Notes: generated by a model from the letters alone, not told the origin. 53,938 nucleotides of DNA from an uncultured Candidatus Thioglobus sp. (GCA_910595805.1 CAJVCK010000007.1:1-53938); one strand, 5' to 3'; positions 7,686 through 18,155 are shown, counted from the stretch's first letter. Made by a program: numbers and translations.

Positions 7686-9710
7686 CTATCCTAATAAAGG
7701 AGTGCCTAATAAAGGAATGATCATGATTGCAACAATGTTGATAATCTTGATCAGTGGGTTGATCGCAGGACCAGCCGTATCTTTGTACGGGTCACCAACA
7801 GTGTCACCGGTAATTGCTGCTTTGTGTGTGTCAGATCCTTTTTCATGACCTTCACCAAGCTGACCATCTTCGATGTATTTCTTAGCGTTATCCCATGCAC
7901 CACCACCAGTGGTCATAGAGATTGCCACGAAAATACCCGTTGCGATAGAGCCGATTAATAAACCACCTAACGCCTCAGCACCTAATAGCAAACCAACAGC
8001 TACTGGGAACAAGATAGGTAGGATTGAAGGGATAATCATTTCTTTAATCGCAGACTTAGTTAACATGTCAACCGCTTTAGAGTAGTCAGGTTTCTGAGTG
8101 TAATCCATAATGCCTGGCATCTCTCTAAATTGACGACGTACTTCTTCAACAATGCCACCGGCTGCACGACCTACCGCTTCCATTGCCATTGCGCCGAATA
8201 AGTAAGGAACAAGACCACCTAAGAATAAGCCGATAATCACCATGTGGTTTGATAAATCAAACGAAATAGCATCAAATCCAGCTCTAGTGTTTAATTCATT
8301 GGTAAAGTCAGCAAACAATACTAACGCTGCTAAACCAGCAGAGCCAATTGCATAGCCTTTAGTTACCGCTTTAGTTGTATTACCTACCGCGTCTAGTGGG
8401 TCAGTAATGTTACGAATTTCTTCAGGAAGTTCTGCCATTTCAGCAATACCACCTGCATTATCAGTAATCGGACCATAAGCGTCTAAGGCAACAATAACAC
8501 CCGTCATTGACAGCATAGCCGTTGCAGCAATTGCAATACTGTATAGGCCGCCTAATGCATGCGCACCCCAAATACTGGCACAAACGGCTAATACAGGTAA
8601 TGCAGTAGATTTCATACTTAAACCGATACCAGCAATAACGTTAGTACCATCACCTGTTTTAGAGGCTTCAGCAACATGTTGTACTGGCGCACTCTCAGTT
8701 GAGGTGTAATATTCAGTTACAACTACCATGACAGCAGTTAACGCTAAACCGATTAATGATGCATAGAACAAATTCATACCCATGCCCATATCGATGGTCA
8801 CGTAATAGAAGGCAATTGCCGCTAATACTGCAGAGACGATTAAACCTTTATAAAGTGCACCCATGATTGAACCACCATCAGATACTTTCACAAAGAAAGT
8901 GCCAATAATTGAAGCAATAATAGAAACAGCACCTAAAGCTAATGGGTAAAGAATTGCATCGTTACCTAAGCCAAGTACACCTGCAAGCATCATTGTTGCA
9001 ATAATAGTTACCGCGTAAGTCTCAAACAAGTCAGCCGCCATACCTGCACAGTCACCAACATTGTCACCAACGTTATCAGCAATTACTGCAGGGTTGCGCG
9101 GATCATCTTCTGGGATGCCTGCTTCAACTTTACCAACAATATCAGCACCAACATCAGCACCTTTAGTAAAGATACCACCACCTAAACGAGCAAAGATTGA
9201 AATTAATGAACCACCAAATGCCAAACCGATTAACGCATGTAATGCATCAGCCTGTGCAACATCATAAGCCAGTAAGCCCATGTAGAATCCAGAAACACCT
9301 AATAGTGCCAGACCAACGACCAACATACCAGTTACCGCACCACCTTTAAAGGCAACTTGGAAGGCAGCATTTACGCCATTTTTAGCGGCTTCTGCTGTAC
9401 GACAGTTAGACTTAACTGATACACTCATACCAATGTAGCCTGTTGCGCCAGAAAGCACCGCACCAATCAAAAATCCAAGTGCAACTGAGTAACTTAATGC
9501 TTGAGAAATAACAACCAATAGCACCACACCAACCATGCCAATGGTTGTATATTGGCGGTTCAAATAGGCGCTAGCGCCTTCTGCAATCGCATCTGAAATC
9601 TCTTTCATCTTGTCGGTACCTGGGGATTGTTTGTAAATCCAGGTCATTGTGTGTAAGCCGTATAGAACGGCAATAAGTGATGCCCCAATGGCAAGTGTTA
9701 GTGTATCCAT
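7686..9710 (-). CDS. hppA: Membrane-bound proton-pumping pyrophosphatase
   Basis: The 674-aa protein has about 16 membrane helices. It carries the PPi/Mg site [20 protein letters not shown], followed by [20 protein letters not shown], and the late [20 protein letters not shown]. It couples PPi hydrolysis to ion pumping and can run backwards. In [15 protein letters not shown]447 sits where K+-dependent enzymes have Ala, so this should be a K+-independent, H+-type enzyme (family knowledge). GAGGAG precedes the ATG. It lies downstream of adk and pfp on the same strand but beyond two terminators. In methanotrophs and thiotrophic symbionts hppA is often linked to pfp. Confidence 0.97.
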   Translation of the reverse strand: MDTLTLAIGASLIAVLYGLHTMTWIYKQSPGTDKMKEISDAIAEGASAYLNRQYTTIGMVGVVLLVVISQALSYSVALGFLIGAVLSGATGYIGMSVSVKSNCRTAEAAKNGVNAAFQVAFKGGAVTGMLVVGLALLGVSGFYMGLLAYDVAQADALHALIGLAFGGSLISIFARLGGGIFTKGADVGADIVGKVEAGIPEDDPRNPAVIADNVGDNVGDCAGMAADLFETYAVTIIATMMLAGVLGLGNDAILYPLALGAVSIIASIIGTFFVKVSDGGSIMGALYKGLIVSAVLAAIAFYYVTIDMGMGMNLFYASLIGLALTAVMVVVTEYYTSTESAPVQHVAEASKTGDGTNVIAGIGLSMKSTALPVLAVCASIWGAHALGGLYSIAIAATAMLSMTGVIVALDAYGPITDNAGGIAEMAELPEEIRNITDPLDAVGNTTKAVTKGYAIGSAGLAALVLFADFTNELNTRAGFDAISFDLSNHMVIIGLFLGGLVPYLFGAMAMEAVGRAAGGIVEEVRRQFREMPGIMDYTQKPDYSKAVDMLTKSAIKEMIIPSILPILFPVAVGLLLGAEALGGLLIGSIATGIFVAISMTTGGGAWDNAKKYIEDGQLGEGHEKGSDTHKAAITGDTVGDPYKDTAGPAINPLIKIINIVAIMIIPLLGTPLLG

Positions 9711-9795
9711 ATTCTCTCCTCAAAGTAATAGTATTTATTTTTCCCGATAAGATTGTACTTCAGTTATTGAATGTACGTATCATTATTTTTTTGTG

Positions 9796-9828
9796 GAAAA
9801 AAATAGCTCGTTTAACGAGCTATTTTTA
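9796..9828 (-). terminator. Intrinsic terminator downstream of the 388-aa hypothetical gene
   Basis: AATAGCTCGTT, one-base loop, AACGAGCTATT, with a T-run on the minus strand. Confidence 0.88.
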
Positions 9829-9850
9829 TAAGGACCGCAAGAATTAATTA

Positions 9851-11017
9851 CTATTCCTTTTTCCAGTATTTGGTTTCTATTCCTTCTCCTAAATCCGCAT
9901 CAATTAGTCTAGATCTAAGTTTTAGGAGTTTTTCTAATAGTGCAGGCTCAGCTTCTTCGTAACCCTGGGCATCAGGAACACGCTTGACCACAACCCCTAA
10001 TAATTCAGTAATCGCATTGCCAATAGAGTTTTGAGAGATAGTAACAATTAATTTACCCTGGTCATTTCGATAGATTAGTTGCTTGAAAGCTGGCTGCCAT
10101 CGAATTGACGATGAATATTTAGGGTCGTCAATACATTTGTCACGGACTTTTTTAGCTGCAGACAAGAAGCATGTATTGAATAGTAATGTGTTTTCAATTA
10201 ATTCAGGGAAGTAAGCCTCTTTAGGGACAGAAGAATTGCGACAAGACACCTGTGCAAAGAATGTTCTGTAGAAATCTAAAAATCCTTTTAAGACTAAGTC
10301 GTATTCATCCCAGAATTTGACATTTTTTAAACTATCAATACCACCAGTTACTTCCCAGCTAGGGAGACCTTGAGGGTAGCCAGTAAGAGCAAGTCCAGAC
10401 GCCTTTCTATCGATAGGCTTAAGAATTTCAAAATTAAGTTTCGATTGAAATTCTGCATATACATCTTCCATATAGTTTGCAAATAATGAGTGTTGACCAC
10501 CATCAGTCAGATTTGGATTTTTAGGATCTGACAGCTCAGAGTTTTCTAATTGCTTCTTATTAAAGACAATAAAATGATTATGCAACATGCGAATACTTGG
10601 AACACCAGGTGATGTTATTGGCCATGTTGAATCTAGTGATGCTTCGCCACATAACACCAGATGCTTGTCCGCATCTGGAAACTCTTCTAGCATAAATCCA
10701 ATGATTATTTGATTCATGCGATTCCAAGTATTTTTAACATTGTTTGGCACTTGAGTACGCCTGACCGGCCTACCTAAAGGATTTAGTATGCTTTTAGATG
10801 TGTTGTAAATAATAGAACAATCAAATAAATTTGAATGCCCCAGTGCTTTACGATACAGAAGTAAATCCTCGCTGTTTTCCATAAGGCCATTGTTTTGAGC
10901 AAGGTCTTTTAGATTTTCTGGTGAGTTGAAAAATTCATTAGGTTTCATGCCTTCGGGCACGTCTAACGGTATAGGTCGGAATGGGACGTCAATCTGTCTT
11001 GGGCCAATTTTATTCAT
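9851..11017 (-). CDS. Hypothetical protein (388 aa) between hppA and adk
   Basis: I do not recognise a named family. The protein is soluble, with no signal peptide or membrane helix. Notable stretches are FDCSIIYNTSKSILNPLGRP, VKNTWNRMNQIIIGFMLEEF, LVLCGEASLDSTWPITSPG, SIRMLHNHFIVFNKK, LALTGYPQGLPSWEVTGGI and IVTISQNSIGNAITELLGVV. They look like conserved motifs because they are rich in G, P, N, W and H. H-N-H-F-I-V-F faintly recalls the histidine strand of HIT/GalT nucleotidyl transferases, but nothing else supports that. I chose the ATG at 11017; a GTG at 11029 would add four residues. It lies between two terminators, so it is probably transcribed alone. Its neighbours handle PPi, AMP and fructose phosphates. 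Confidence 0.85.
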   Translation of the reverse strand: MNKIGPRQIDVPFRPIPLDVPEGMKPNEFFNSPENLKDLAQNNGLMENSEDLLLYRKALGHSNLFDCSIIYNTSKSILNPLGRPVRRTQVPNNVKNTWNRMNQIIIGFMLEEFPDADKHLVLCGEASLDSTWPITSPGVPSIRMLHNHFIVFNKKQLENSELSDPKNPNLTDGGQHSLFANYMEDVYAEFQSKLNFEILKPIDRKASGLALTGYPQGLPSWEVTGGIDSLKNVKFWDEYDLVLKGFLDFYRTFFAQVSCRNSSVPKEAYFPELIENTLLFNTCFLSAAKKVRDKCIDDPKYSSSIRWQPAFKQLIYRNDQGKLIVTISQNSIGNAITELLGVVVKRVPDAQGYEEAEPALLEKLLKLRSRLIDADLGEGIETKYWKKE

Positions 11018-11040
11018 TTGAATTTCCACTATTAAAATTT

Positions 11041-11073
11041 AAAAAAAAAGCTTATGTTTTTGACAACATAAGC
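11041..11073 (-). terminator. Intrinsic terminator after adk
   Basis: On the minus strand GCTTATG pairs with CATAAGC across a 10-base loop and is followed by about nine T. Confidence 0.85.
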
Positions 11074-11101
11074 CTCATAGTTTTGTTGTTAGACAATAAC
11101 T

Positions 11102-11764
<663 letters not shown>

Positions 11765-13009
11765 TTATACTTCAAAAGACGGTAATTTCTTTTCTACCAT
11801 CTCTTTTTTCATTACCACGTAGTCTGGCAAGCCATTTTTATATGGAGGGTAGTTCTCACCTTCGATTAAAGGCTGTAAGTATTCGCGACACGCATCAGTA
11901 ATGCCAAAACCATCATCAGAGATATACTCCATTGGCATCATCTTTTCAACGTTGGCAATGTCTTTTAATTCACCAGAGCCAATTTCCCAAGTATACGGGT
12001 TGTTTGATGTGCGGATAATTGCAGGCATCACAGAGTTTTTACCTTCTAATGCCATATTAACAGCAGCTTCACCTAGTGCGTAAGCTTGTTCAACATCAGA
12101 TTCAGAAGACAAGTGACGAGCAGCACGTTGTAAGTAATCTGCAACAGCCCAGTGGTATTTATAGCCGAGAGCGTCTTTAATTAAATTAGCAACAACAGGT
12201 GCAGCGCCACCGAGTTGCGCATGGCCGAAGTCATCACGAGTGCCTTGCTCTGCCAAGAAGCGACCGTCAGACCATTTTGTGCCTTCAGACACAACAATTG
12301 TACAGTAGCCAAATTCTTTAACATTGGCATCAACCTTGGCTAAGAATTTTTCTTCATCAAAATCAATCTCTGGGAATAAAATAACCACTGGAATTGAATC
12401 GTCAACTAAGCCGCCAGCCGCTGCAATCCAACCTGCATGACGACCCATTACTTCAAGTACGAAAATCTTAGTAGAAGTTGCTGCCATTGAAGACACGTCA
12501 AAACTTGCTTCCATTGTAGAAACAGCAATATACTTAGCTACTGAGCCAAAGCCTGGGCAGTTGTCTGTCACTGGTAAATCATTATCTACAGTCTTTGGTA
12601 CGTGAATCGCCTGAATTGGGTAACCCATAGATTCAGATAATTGAGAAACTTTTAAACAAGTGTCAGCTGAGTCGCCACCACCGTTGTAAAAGAAGTAGCC
12701 AATATCGTGTGCTTTAAACACTTCGATCAATCTTTCGTATTCTGCTTTGTTCGCTTCTAAAGATTTCATTTTGTAACGACAAGAACCAAAGCCACCAGAA
12801 GGGGTGTGCTTAAGTGCTGCAACGTCAGCTGCTGACTCCTTAGATGTGTCAATTAGGTTCTCAGTCAACGCACCAATAATGCCGTTTTGACCAGCATAAA
12901 CCGTACCAATTTTGTCTGAATGTTTGCGTGCAGTTTCAATTACACCACAAGCAGAAGCGTTAATCACAGCAGTTACACCGCCAGATTGAGCATAGAAAGC
13001 GTTCTTCAT
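11765..13009 (-). CDS. pfp: Pyrophosphate-dependent 6-phosphofructokinase
   Basis: The 414-aa protein (from the ATG at 13009) matches the short bacterial PPi-PFK group found in methanotrophs and thiotrophs. It begins FYAQSGGVTAVINASACGVI and has YNGGGDSADT with a Ser after GGD (residues 111-114) in place of the Gly of ATP enzymes. PKTVDND at 138-144 and LEVMGRHAGWIAAAGG follow. It interconverts fructose-6-P + PPi and fructose-1,6-P2 + Pi, and in the family it may also act on sedoheptulose bisphosphate in the Calvin cycle. An ATG two codons earlier (13015) is possible, but AAAGG is 7 bases from 13009. It is divergent from fbp and followed by adk. Confidence 0.95.
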   Translation of the reverse strand: MKNAFYAQSGGVTAVINASACGVIETARKHSDKIGTVYAGQNGIIGALTENLIDTSKESAADVAALKHTPSGGFGSCRYKMKSLEANKAEYERLIEVFKAHDIGYFFYNGGGDSADTCLKVSQLSESMGYPIQAIHVPKTVDNDLPVTDNCPGFGSVAKYIAVSTMEASFDVSSMAATSTKIFVLEVMGRHAGWIAAAGGLVDDSIPVVILFPEIDFDEEKFLAKVDANVKEFGYCTIVVSEGTKWSDGRFLAEQGTRDDFGHAQLGGAAPVVANLIKDALGYKYHWAVADYLQRAARHLSSESDVEQAYALGEAAVNMALEGKNSVMPAIIRTSNNPYTWEIGSGELKDIANVEKMMPMEYISDDGFGITDACREYLQPLIEGENYPPYKNGLPDYVVMKKEMVEKKLPSFEV

Positions 13010-13091
13010 CGTCATACCTTTATTAAATAAGAATCAAAAAATTATACCTATAGCCGTTTTTCATCGCATTGTTTTCTAGTGATATCAAAAT

Positions 13092-13118
13092 ATATCTCAT
13101 TGGGGGTATGATAAAATC
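13092..13118 (+). promoter_or_regulatory. Putative fbp promoter element with GGGGGTATGAT
   Basis: TATCTCATTGGGGGTATGAT with a following AAAAT lies 37 bases before the fbp start, in the 145-base divergent gap with pfp. TATGAT could be the -10 box. The same G5-TAT core in a similar frame lies before sat (220-246). No convincing -35 box is visible. Confidence 0.4.
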
Positions 13119-13154
13119 ATAAGTATTATTTTGTTTATAAGGGCGGGGCTCTCG

Positions 13155-14144
13155 ATGAAAAGATTAGATCAAGTGTTATCAAATGATGGCGTGTCAGCTG
13201 AGCTAGAGCTTGTTATTAAAGATACAATGGTGGCGTGTAAAGATATTGCTTATAAATTAGGCCAAGGTGAATTAGCCGGTATTTTAGGTGCAACTGAAGA
13301 TGAAAATATTCAGGGCGAAACCCAAAAGATGTTGGATGTTATTTCTAACGATCTTTTAAAAGACATTCTGTGCTCTAATCCTTATGTTAAGGGCGTGGGA
13401 TCTGAAGAAGAAGATTATACTATTGCTGGTCATGCTGGCGGCAAATACCTAGTAACCTTTGACCCTTTAGACGGTTCTTCAAATATCGATGTTAATCTTT
13501 CTGTGGGTACAATTTTCTCTATTTTAGAGGCACCTGATGATAGTCGCACTGGCGATGATCAGGATGTCTTCTTACAACCTGGCAGCAAACAAGTCGCTGC
13601 TGGTTATGTTCTTTACGGTCCTTCCACATTGCTTGTAATGACAACAGGAAAAGGCGTTAACTTATTTACACTAGATACTAATATTGGCGAATTTGTATTA
13701 ACTAAAGAGCAATTAAGAGTTGCCGAAGATACTGCTGAATTTGCAATCAATATGTCTAATCAACGCTTTTGGGAGTCAGAGATGCGGCAATATATTGATG
13801 ACTGCCTACAAGGCGAAGAAGGTCCTCTGGGCAAGCGTTACAACATGCGTTGGGTTGCCTCTATGGTTGCAGAAGTTCACCGTATTCTTATCCGAGGTGG
13901 TATTTTTATGTACCCTTATGATAGTCGCGATCCAACGAAAGCTGGTAAGCTTCGTTTAATGTACGAAGGCAATCCGATGTCGATGATTATTGAACAGGCT
14001 GGCGGCCTTTCTTCTACTGGCCGTATGTGTATCATGGACGTACAACCTAAAGATATTCATGATCGTGTGCCGGTTATCTTAGGATCAAAAAATGAAGTTA
14101 CTAAAGTGGTCGCTATGTTTGGTGATTATATTCCCAAAAAATAA
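13155..14144 (+). CDS. fbp: Fructose-1,6-bisphosphatase class I
   Basis: From the ATG at 13155 the product is 329 aa, typical for class I FBPase. It carries GSEEED, the metal site FDPLDGSSNIDVN, VASMVAEVHRILIRGGIFMY and KLRLMYEGNPMSMIIEQAGG. It hydrolyses fructose-1,6-P2 to fructose-6-P + Pi in gluconeogenesis and the Calvin cycle. The open frame extends 8 codons upstream (MFIRAGLS), but the family N-terminus and the GGGCGGGG ribosome-like stretch favour 13155. Having both FBPase and PPi-PFK side by side is notable, because several related symbionts are reported to lack fbp and rely on PPi-PFK. Confidence 0.95.
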   Translation: MKRLDQVLSNDGVSAELELVIKDTMVACKDIAYKLGQGELAGILGATEDENIQGETQKMLDVISNDLLKDILCSNPYVKGVGSEEEDYTIAGHAGGKYLVTFDPLDGSSNIDVNLSVGTIFSILEAPDDSRTGDDQDVFLQPGSKQVAAGYVLYGPSTLLVMTTGKGVNLFTLDTNIGEFVLTKEQLRVAEDTAEFAINMSNQRFWESEMRQYIDDCLQGEEGPLGKRYNMRWVASMVAEVHRILIRGGIFMYPYDSRDPTKAGKLRLMYEGNPMSMIIEQAGGLSSTGRMCIMDVQPKDIHDRVPVILGSKNEVTKVVAMFGDYIPKK

Positions 14145-14179
14145 AAGCTTAATTTCTTACTTCAAAGGCTAAAGTATTT

Positions 14180-14656
14180 TTAGCTAAAGATATAAGGGGT
14201 AATGTTCCACTCTTGAGTGTCACTTACTTCAAGTACTAAACATTTGGCACCACCATGGTTACGGATTTCACCCGATGCACCTGGATTGATTACCCAAGGC
14301 GCCGACGTTTTGTCGATGATCTGTTTGTGTGTATGCCCATAAATAATCACCTTTGCATCTGGGTAGGCTGCTCTTAACGATTTATGTGATGGCTTATGAT
14401 GCCCATGTAGGTGGCCATGCTCAATGGCAATTTTCCCACTTGGAAATTCAAGAAACGCAACCCTATCAAGCGAGGCAATGTGCTCATCATTATTACCCTT
14501 AATCGCAATAATTTTTTGCTTAGGTTTTAATTGGCTCAACGTCGCTTCATCAATAATATCGCCTGCGTGAATAGCGATATCACATTGATTAGCAATCTGA
14601 ATAATTTCAGGATGAATAAACCCATGAGAATCTGACAATATGCAAAGTTTTGACAT
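14180..14656 (-). CDS. YfcE/MJ0936-type metallophosphoesterase
   Basis: The 158-aa protein has the calcineurin-like motifs in order: LSDSHG (D8, H10), HAGDI, KGNNDEH, EHGHLHGHH and YGHTHKQ. Together they make a two-metal site. Members hydrolyse phosphodiesters, and the natural substrate is usually unknown. The frame continues 39 codons upstream, but those residues are AT-rich low-complexity sequence. The ATG at 14656, giving MSKLCILSDSHG, is the family start. It is convergent with fbp and divergent from the SCP2-like gene. Confidence 0.88.
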   Translation of the reverse strand: MSKLCILSDSHGFIHPEIIQIANQCDIAIHAGDIIDEATLSQLKPKQKIIAIKGNNDEHIASLDRVAFLEFPSGKIAIEHGHLHGHHKPSHKSLRAAYPDAKVIIYGHTHKQIIDKTSAPWVINPGASGEIRNHGGAKCLVLEVSDTQEWNITPYIFS

Positions 14657-14858
14657 GTTGAGCTTAAATAAAATAAAGAGTTTAATTATACTTAAAACTT
14701 TATTTTTCTTGTTAAAACAGCTGCTTATGTTGTTAACAAAAAAAGTTAGTGTTTTCTTAAAAAAACAGTGCAATATTGCCGGCTTTAATGGGCATAATTA
14801 TGTGCGTTCGTTAGGCGGATAAACTTGAGGAGAAGTTAAAGAATAATGGGAGATGACA

Positions 14859-15263
14859 ATGGCAGTATTATTTTCAGATGAATGGATGAATCAATTAAAA
14901 GACGCTTGGAATGGTTCAGACGAAGTGCGTGGTAAATTAGCAGAAATTAACTTTTCATCAACTATCGCTTGTGGTTTTAAGGGTGATGGTACGCCAACCG
15001 GTATTTTTATTGTTGAAAATGGCGAGTGCATTCGTGCAGGCGATTACAATGGCGAAAATGTAGATTGGGATATGCGCGCTGATAAGAAAAACTGGATGAA
15101 ATGGCTAGACAAACCTTTGGGCATGGCATCAATGGGCATGGCAGTTACTATGGGTAAATTAAAATTTGAAAAAGGTGATTTTGGCGCAATGATCAAAGAC
15201 CCTAGAATGGCTAATCCATTTGTAAAGAGCTTTGCTTTGATGGGTGCAATCGGTGGTGAATAA
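14859..15263 (+). CDS. SCP2 sterol-binding-domain-like protein
   Basis: This 134-aa soluble protein resembles the SCP2 lipid-transfer fold: an N-terminal helix (DEWMNQLKDAWNGSDEV), a sheet region ending ENVDWDMRADKKNWMKWLDKP, then AVTMGKLKFEKGDFGAMI, which matches the LxxGKLKxxGD motif of bacterial SCP2 proteins. Such proteins bind fatty acyl or other lipid ligands; the physiological role here is unknown. I chose the ATG at 14859, because GGGAG ends 6 bases upstream. The in-frame ATG at 14853 abuts that site. It stands alone, with a terminator directly after it. Confidence 0.75.
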   Translation: MAVLFSDEWMNQLKDAWNGSDEVRGKLAEINFSSTIACGFKGDGTPTGIFIVENGECIRAGDYNGENVDWDMRADKKNWMKWLDKPLGMASMGMAVTMGKLKFEKGDFGAMIKDPRMANPFVKSFALMGAIGGE

Positions 15264-15284
15264 TCACTAAGCGACCAAGTCTAA

Positions 15285-15312
15285 AGAACCCGCTTTTATA
15301 GCGGGTTTTTTA
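15285..15312. terminator. Intrinsic terminator between convergent SCP2-like gene and yrfG
   Basis: AACCCGC, loop TTTTATA, GCGGGTT, with T-run. Its end overlaps the last bases of yrfG. Confidence 0.88.
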
Positions 15313-15999
15313 TGTATGAGGTTTTACTGGCAAGGCGTGTTTGAAAGAATCAATATTAATAAACCCTTCAACCAGCTTGGTTTCAATTTTAGAGCTAGGC
15401 TTGCTAATGGCGACAACGGTTCCAATGCCAAACTTTTGTGCCGATCTAAGCACACTGACCGAGTCATCAAAAAAAATACTTTTTGTTTTATCCAAATCAA
15501 TAGACGTGTCTAATTTATGCCAAAACCCTTGGTCTTCTTTGGCAACATCATAATCATGAGAAGAAATAATTTGGTCAAAATATTGTTCTAAGTTAGTAAC
15601 CCGCATTTTTAGTTGAATGGTTTTTCGATGGGCATTAGTGACCAAGTAAATGCGTTTGTTGTGTTGTCTGGCTTGCTCTAAAAAGTCTAAGACAAACGGA
15701 TGAACTTGAATTAAGTGTGCGATATCTTCTTTGAGTTTGGCAATGTCTAATTCGAACACCTTTTGCCAATAATCCAAACAGTACCAGTTTAACTTACCTT
15801 CTTCTGCACGCATGATAGGGTAAAACCTGTCTTTTGACTCTTGGTGGCTTAAGTTGTGTTTATTGGCGAGCACCAATGGTAAGTATTCCATCCAAAAATG
15901 CAAATCAAAATTAAGATCAAGTAGTGTGCCATCCATATCAAGCAGGACAGTATCGATTTTTGACCAGTCGACTTTAGCCTCGTCGCCAGCTTGTGCCAT
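15310..15999 (-). CDS. yrfG: GMP/IMP nucleotidase YrfG (HAD family)
   Basis: The 229-aa HAD hydrolase has [14 protein letters not shown] (nucleophile D), [13 protein letters not shown] (motif II), a lysine in VAKEDQGFW and [14 protein letters not shown] (motif IV). [17 protein letters not shown] is distinctive for YrfG. It removes phosphate from purine nucleoside monophosphates in the cytoplasm. The start lies 26 bases inside the 3' end of cysS, so the two genes overlap and are probably co-transcribed. This overlap leaves the exact start slightly uncertain, since the first residues ([16 protein letters not shown]) are not conserved. Confidence 0.9.
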   Translation of the reverse strand: MAQAGDEAKVDWSKIDTVLLDMDGTLLDLNFDLHFWMEYLPLVLANKHNLSHQESKDRFYPIMRAEEGKLNWYCLDYWQKVFELDIAKLKEDIAHLIQVHPFVLDFLEQARQHNKRIYLVTNAHRKTIQLKMRVTNLEQYFDQIISSHDYDVAKEDQGFWHKLDTSIDLDKTKSIFFDDSVSVLRSAQKFGIGTVVAISKPSSKIETKLVEGFINIDSFKHALPVKPHT

Positions 16000-17362
16000 T
16001 TACATCGTCCTCTAAGATAATACCAAGTTCGGTAAGCTCATCACGGATTTGATCAGATAAAGCAAAATCTTTATTTGTTCTTGCCTCGTTACGTTGTTTG
16101 ATTTTTGCATCAATATCTTCATCAGCCAAGTCGACACCTTGCTTTAAAAAGTTATTTGCGTCAGTTTGTAAAATACCAATATAGCCACCGAGTTTTTGTA
16201 AGAGTTGCGCCAATGCATTAGCTTGATCAATATCTTTTTCACGTTTAGAGTTAATCAACTTAGTCAGTTCAAATAAGATGCTTAACGCAATTGGCGTGTT
16301 GAAATCATCATCCAGCGCAGCATTAAAGCGTTTCTCAAAATCAAATCGTTGTGATACTTCGTCCATAGCCGCATCAGAAGCACTCAATCCGCGCATCGCT
16401 GTGTACAAGCGCGTTAAAGATGCCTTGGCATTATTAAGGTTATCATCACTAAAATTTAGTGGAGAGCGATAGTGAGAGCTCATAATGAAATAACGCAACG
16501 TTTCACCGTCATAGCTTTCTAATACACCACGAATGGTAAAAAAGTTATTGAGCGATTTACTCATTTTTTCATTGTTAATATTAACAAAGCCAACATGCAT
16601 CCAGGTATTGACAAACTTACAGTCGTGAGCACCTTCGGACTGTGCAATTTCATTTTCATGATGTGGAAAAGTAAGATCCATACCGCCACCATGTATATCA
16701 AAATGGTTGCCTAAATGGTGTGTGGACATGGCCGAGCATTCAATATGCCAGCCTGGCCGCCCCTCACCCCAAGGCGATGACCAACTCGGCTCACTTGGTT
16801 TTGCCATTTTCCACAAGACAAAGTCTAACGGATCATTCTTGTCAGATTCAACATCAACCCTTGCACCCGCTTCAAGCTCGTCTAAGTTTTTACCTGAAAG
16901 ACTGCCGTAACCTTCAAAGTCACGTACTGAATAATACACATCGCCACTTTTTCCTTGATAAGCAATACCTTTTTCAATCAGCGTTTCAATCATGTAAAAC
17001 ATTTGATCTATGGCATCCGTGGCACGAGGTTCTATATCAGGAGGTAGTATTCCTAAAGCGCGTTCGTCTTCATGCATGGCCTCAATAAAGCGATTGGTTA
17101 AGCTGTAAATATCTTCTTTATTTTCAACGGCGCGCGCAATGATTTTGTCGTCAATATCTGTAATATTGCGCACGTATTCCACTTTAGGAAAGTGGCGACG
17201 TAGATGGCGTGTAATCACATCAAACATTACCAGCACACGTGCATGACCCATATGACAATAGTCATAAACCGTCATACCACAAACGTACATACCAACCTTG
17301 TTTGGATCAATTGGATGAAAATCTTCTTTTTGTTTGCTAAGCGTGTTATATATTTTAAGCAT
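15974..17362 (-). CDS. cysS: Cysteinyl-tRNA synthetase
   Basis: The 462-aa class I synthetase has zinc ligand C28 in [16 protein letters not shown], the HIGH-type motif HMGH at residues 37-40, [21 protein letters not shown] and KMSKS at 266-270. It charges tRNA-Cys. The length is typical. It overlaps yrfG by 26 bases at its 3' end and is divergent from the peroxiredoxin gene. Confidence 0.98.
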   Translation of the reverse strand: MLKIYNTLSKQKEDFHPIDPNKVGMYVCGMTVYDYCHMGHARVLVMFDVITRHLRRHFPKVEYVRNITDIDDKIIARAVENKEDIYSLTNRFIEAMHEDERALGILPPDIEPRATDAIDQMFYMIETLIEKGIAYQGKSGDVYYSVRDFEGYGSLSGKNLDELEAGARVDVESDKNDPLDFVLWKMAKPSEPSWSSPWGEGRPGWHIECSAMSTHHLGNHFDIHGGGMDLTFPHHENEIAQSEGAHDCKFVNTWMHVGFVNINNEKMSKSLNNFFTIRGVLESYDGETLRYFIMSSHYRSPLNFSDDNLNNAKASLTRLYTAMRGLSASDAAMDEVSQRFDFEKRFNAALDDDFNTPIALSILFELTKLINSKREKDIDQANALAQLLQKLGGYIGILQTDANNFLKQGVDLADEDIDAKIKQRNEARTNKDFALSDQIRDELTELGIILEDDVNGTSWRRG

Positions 17363-17488
17363 GACGTTATTTTACTCAAGAATCATAACATTATCGAGTT
17401 GTCATGCACAAACCCTTATTTTTTATAAGTATTGAGTATAAATGTCGTTGTATAATTAATGGGTTTTTATAATTTATTTGGAGAAAGT

Positions 17489-18088
17489 ATGAGCGTTTTA
17501 GTAACACAACAAGCACCTGATTTTACAGCAGCGGCCGTTCTAGCAGACGGCACGATCGTTGATGAATTTACATTATCTAGCCTAAAAGGTAAAAAGATTA
17601 TGTTGTTCTTCTATCCACTCGATTTTACTTTTGTTTGTCCTTCAGAGATTTTAGCTCACCACCATAGAGTAGCTCAATTTTCCGAGAAAGGTGTTGAAGT
17701 TGTTGGTGTTTCGATTGACTCACAATTTACTCACAATGCTTGGAGAAATACAGCAGTGAATGATGGTGGCTTAGGTGCGGTTGATTTTCCGTTAGTGGCT
17801 GACGTTAATCATGCGATTATGGAATCATACGGTGTTGTTCACCCAGCAGGTATTGCATTACGCGCATCATTCTTGATTGATGAAAATTTTGATGTTCGTC
17901 ACCAAGTCGTGAACGACCTTCCACTAGGTAGAAATGTTGATGAAATGTTACGTATGGTTGATGCACTAGATTTTCACACAACACACGGAGAAGTTTGTCC
18001 TGCAGGTTGGAACAAAGGTGATGAAGGCATGAAAGATACGCCAGATGGTGTGGCTGAGTATCTAGCGAAAAACGCCGATAATTTATAA
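17489..18088 (+). CDS. 2-Cys peroxiredoxin (AhpC/Prx1 type)
   Basis: From the ATG at 17489 (GGAG ribosome site) the product is 199 aa. It has peroxidatic C50 in DFTFVCPSE and resolving C170 in HGEVCPAGW, as in typical 2-Cys Prx/AhpC proteins. It reduces H2O2 and organic peroxides, and needs a thioredoxin- or AhpF-type reductant that is not in this window. An in-frame ATG at 17459 would add ten unlikely residues. TATAAT at 17451-17456 is a possible -10 box. A strong terminator follows, then a rubredoxin gene. Confidence 0.94.
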   Translation: MSVLVTQQAPDFTAAAVLADGTIVDEFTLSSLKGKKIMLFFYPLDFTFVCPSEILAHHHRVAQFSEKGVEVVGVSIDSQFTHNAWRNTAVNDGGLGAVDFPLVADVNHAIMESYGVVHPAGIALRASFLIDENFDVRHQVVNDLPLGRNVDEMLRMVDALDFHTTHGEVCPAGWNKGDEGMKDTPDGVAEYLAKNADNL

Positions 18089-18105
18089 GTAATTATTAGC
18101 TTAAT

Positions 18106-18136
18106 AAAAGGGGAGTGATTCACTCCCCTTTTTTTT
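18106..18136 (+). terminator. Intrinsic terminator after the peroxiredoxin gene
   Basis: AAAGGGGAGTG, loop ATT, CACTCCCCTTT, then T-run. Confidence 0.92.
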
Positions 18137-18155
18137 ATTTTTAATATTGGAAAAA

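Noticed and set aside
14168..14184. A short GCTAAA/TTTAGC hairpin between fbp and the phosphoesterase gene as a terminator
   Set aside because: The stem is only 6 bp and AT-rich, without a clean T-run, and overlaps the end of the phosphoesterase gene; too weak to annotate.
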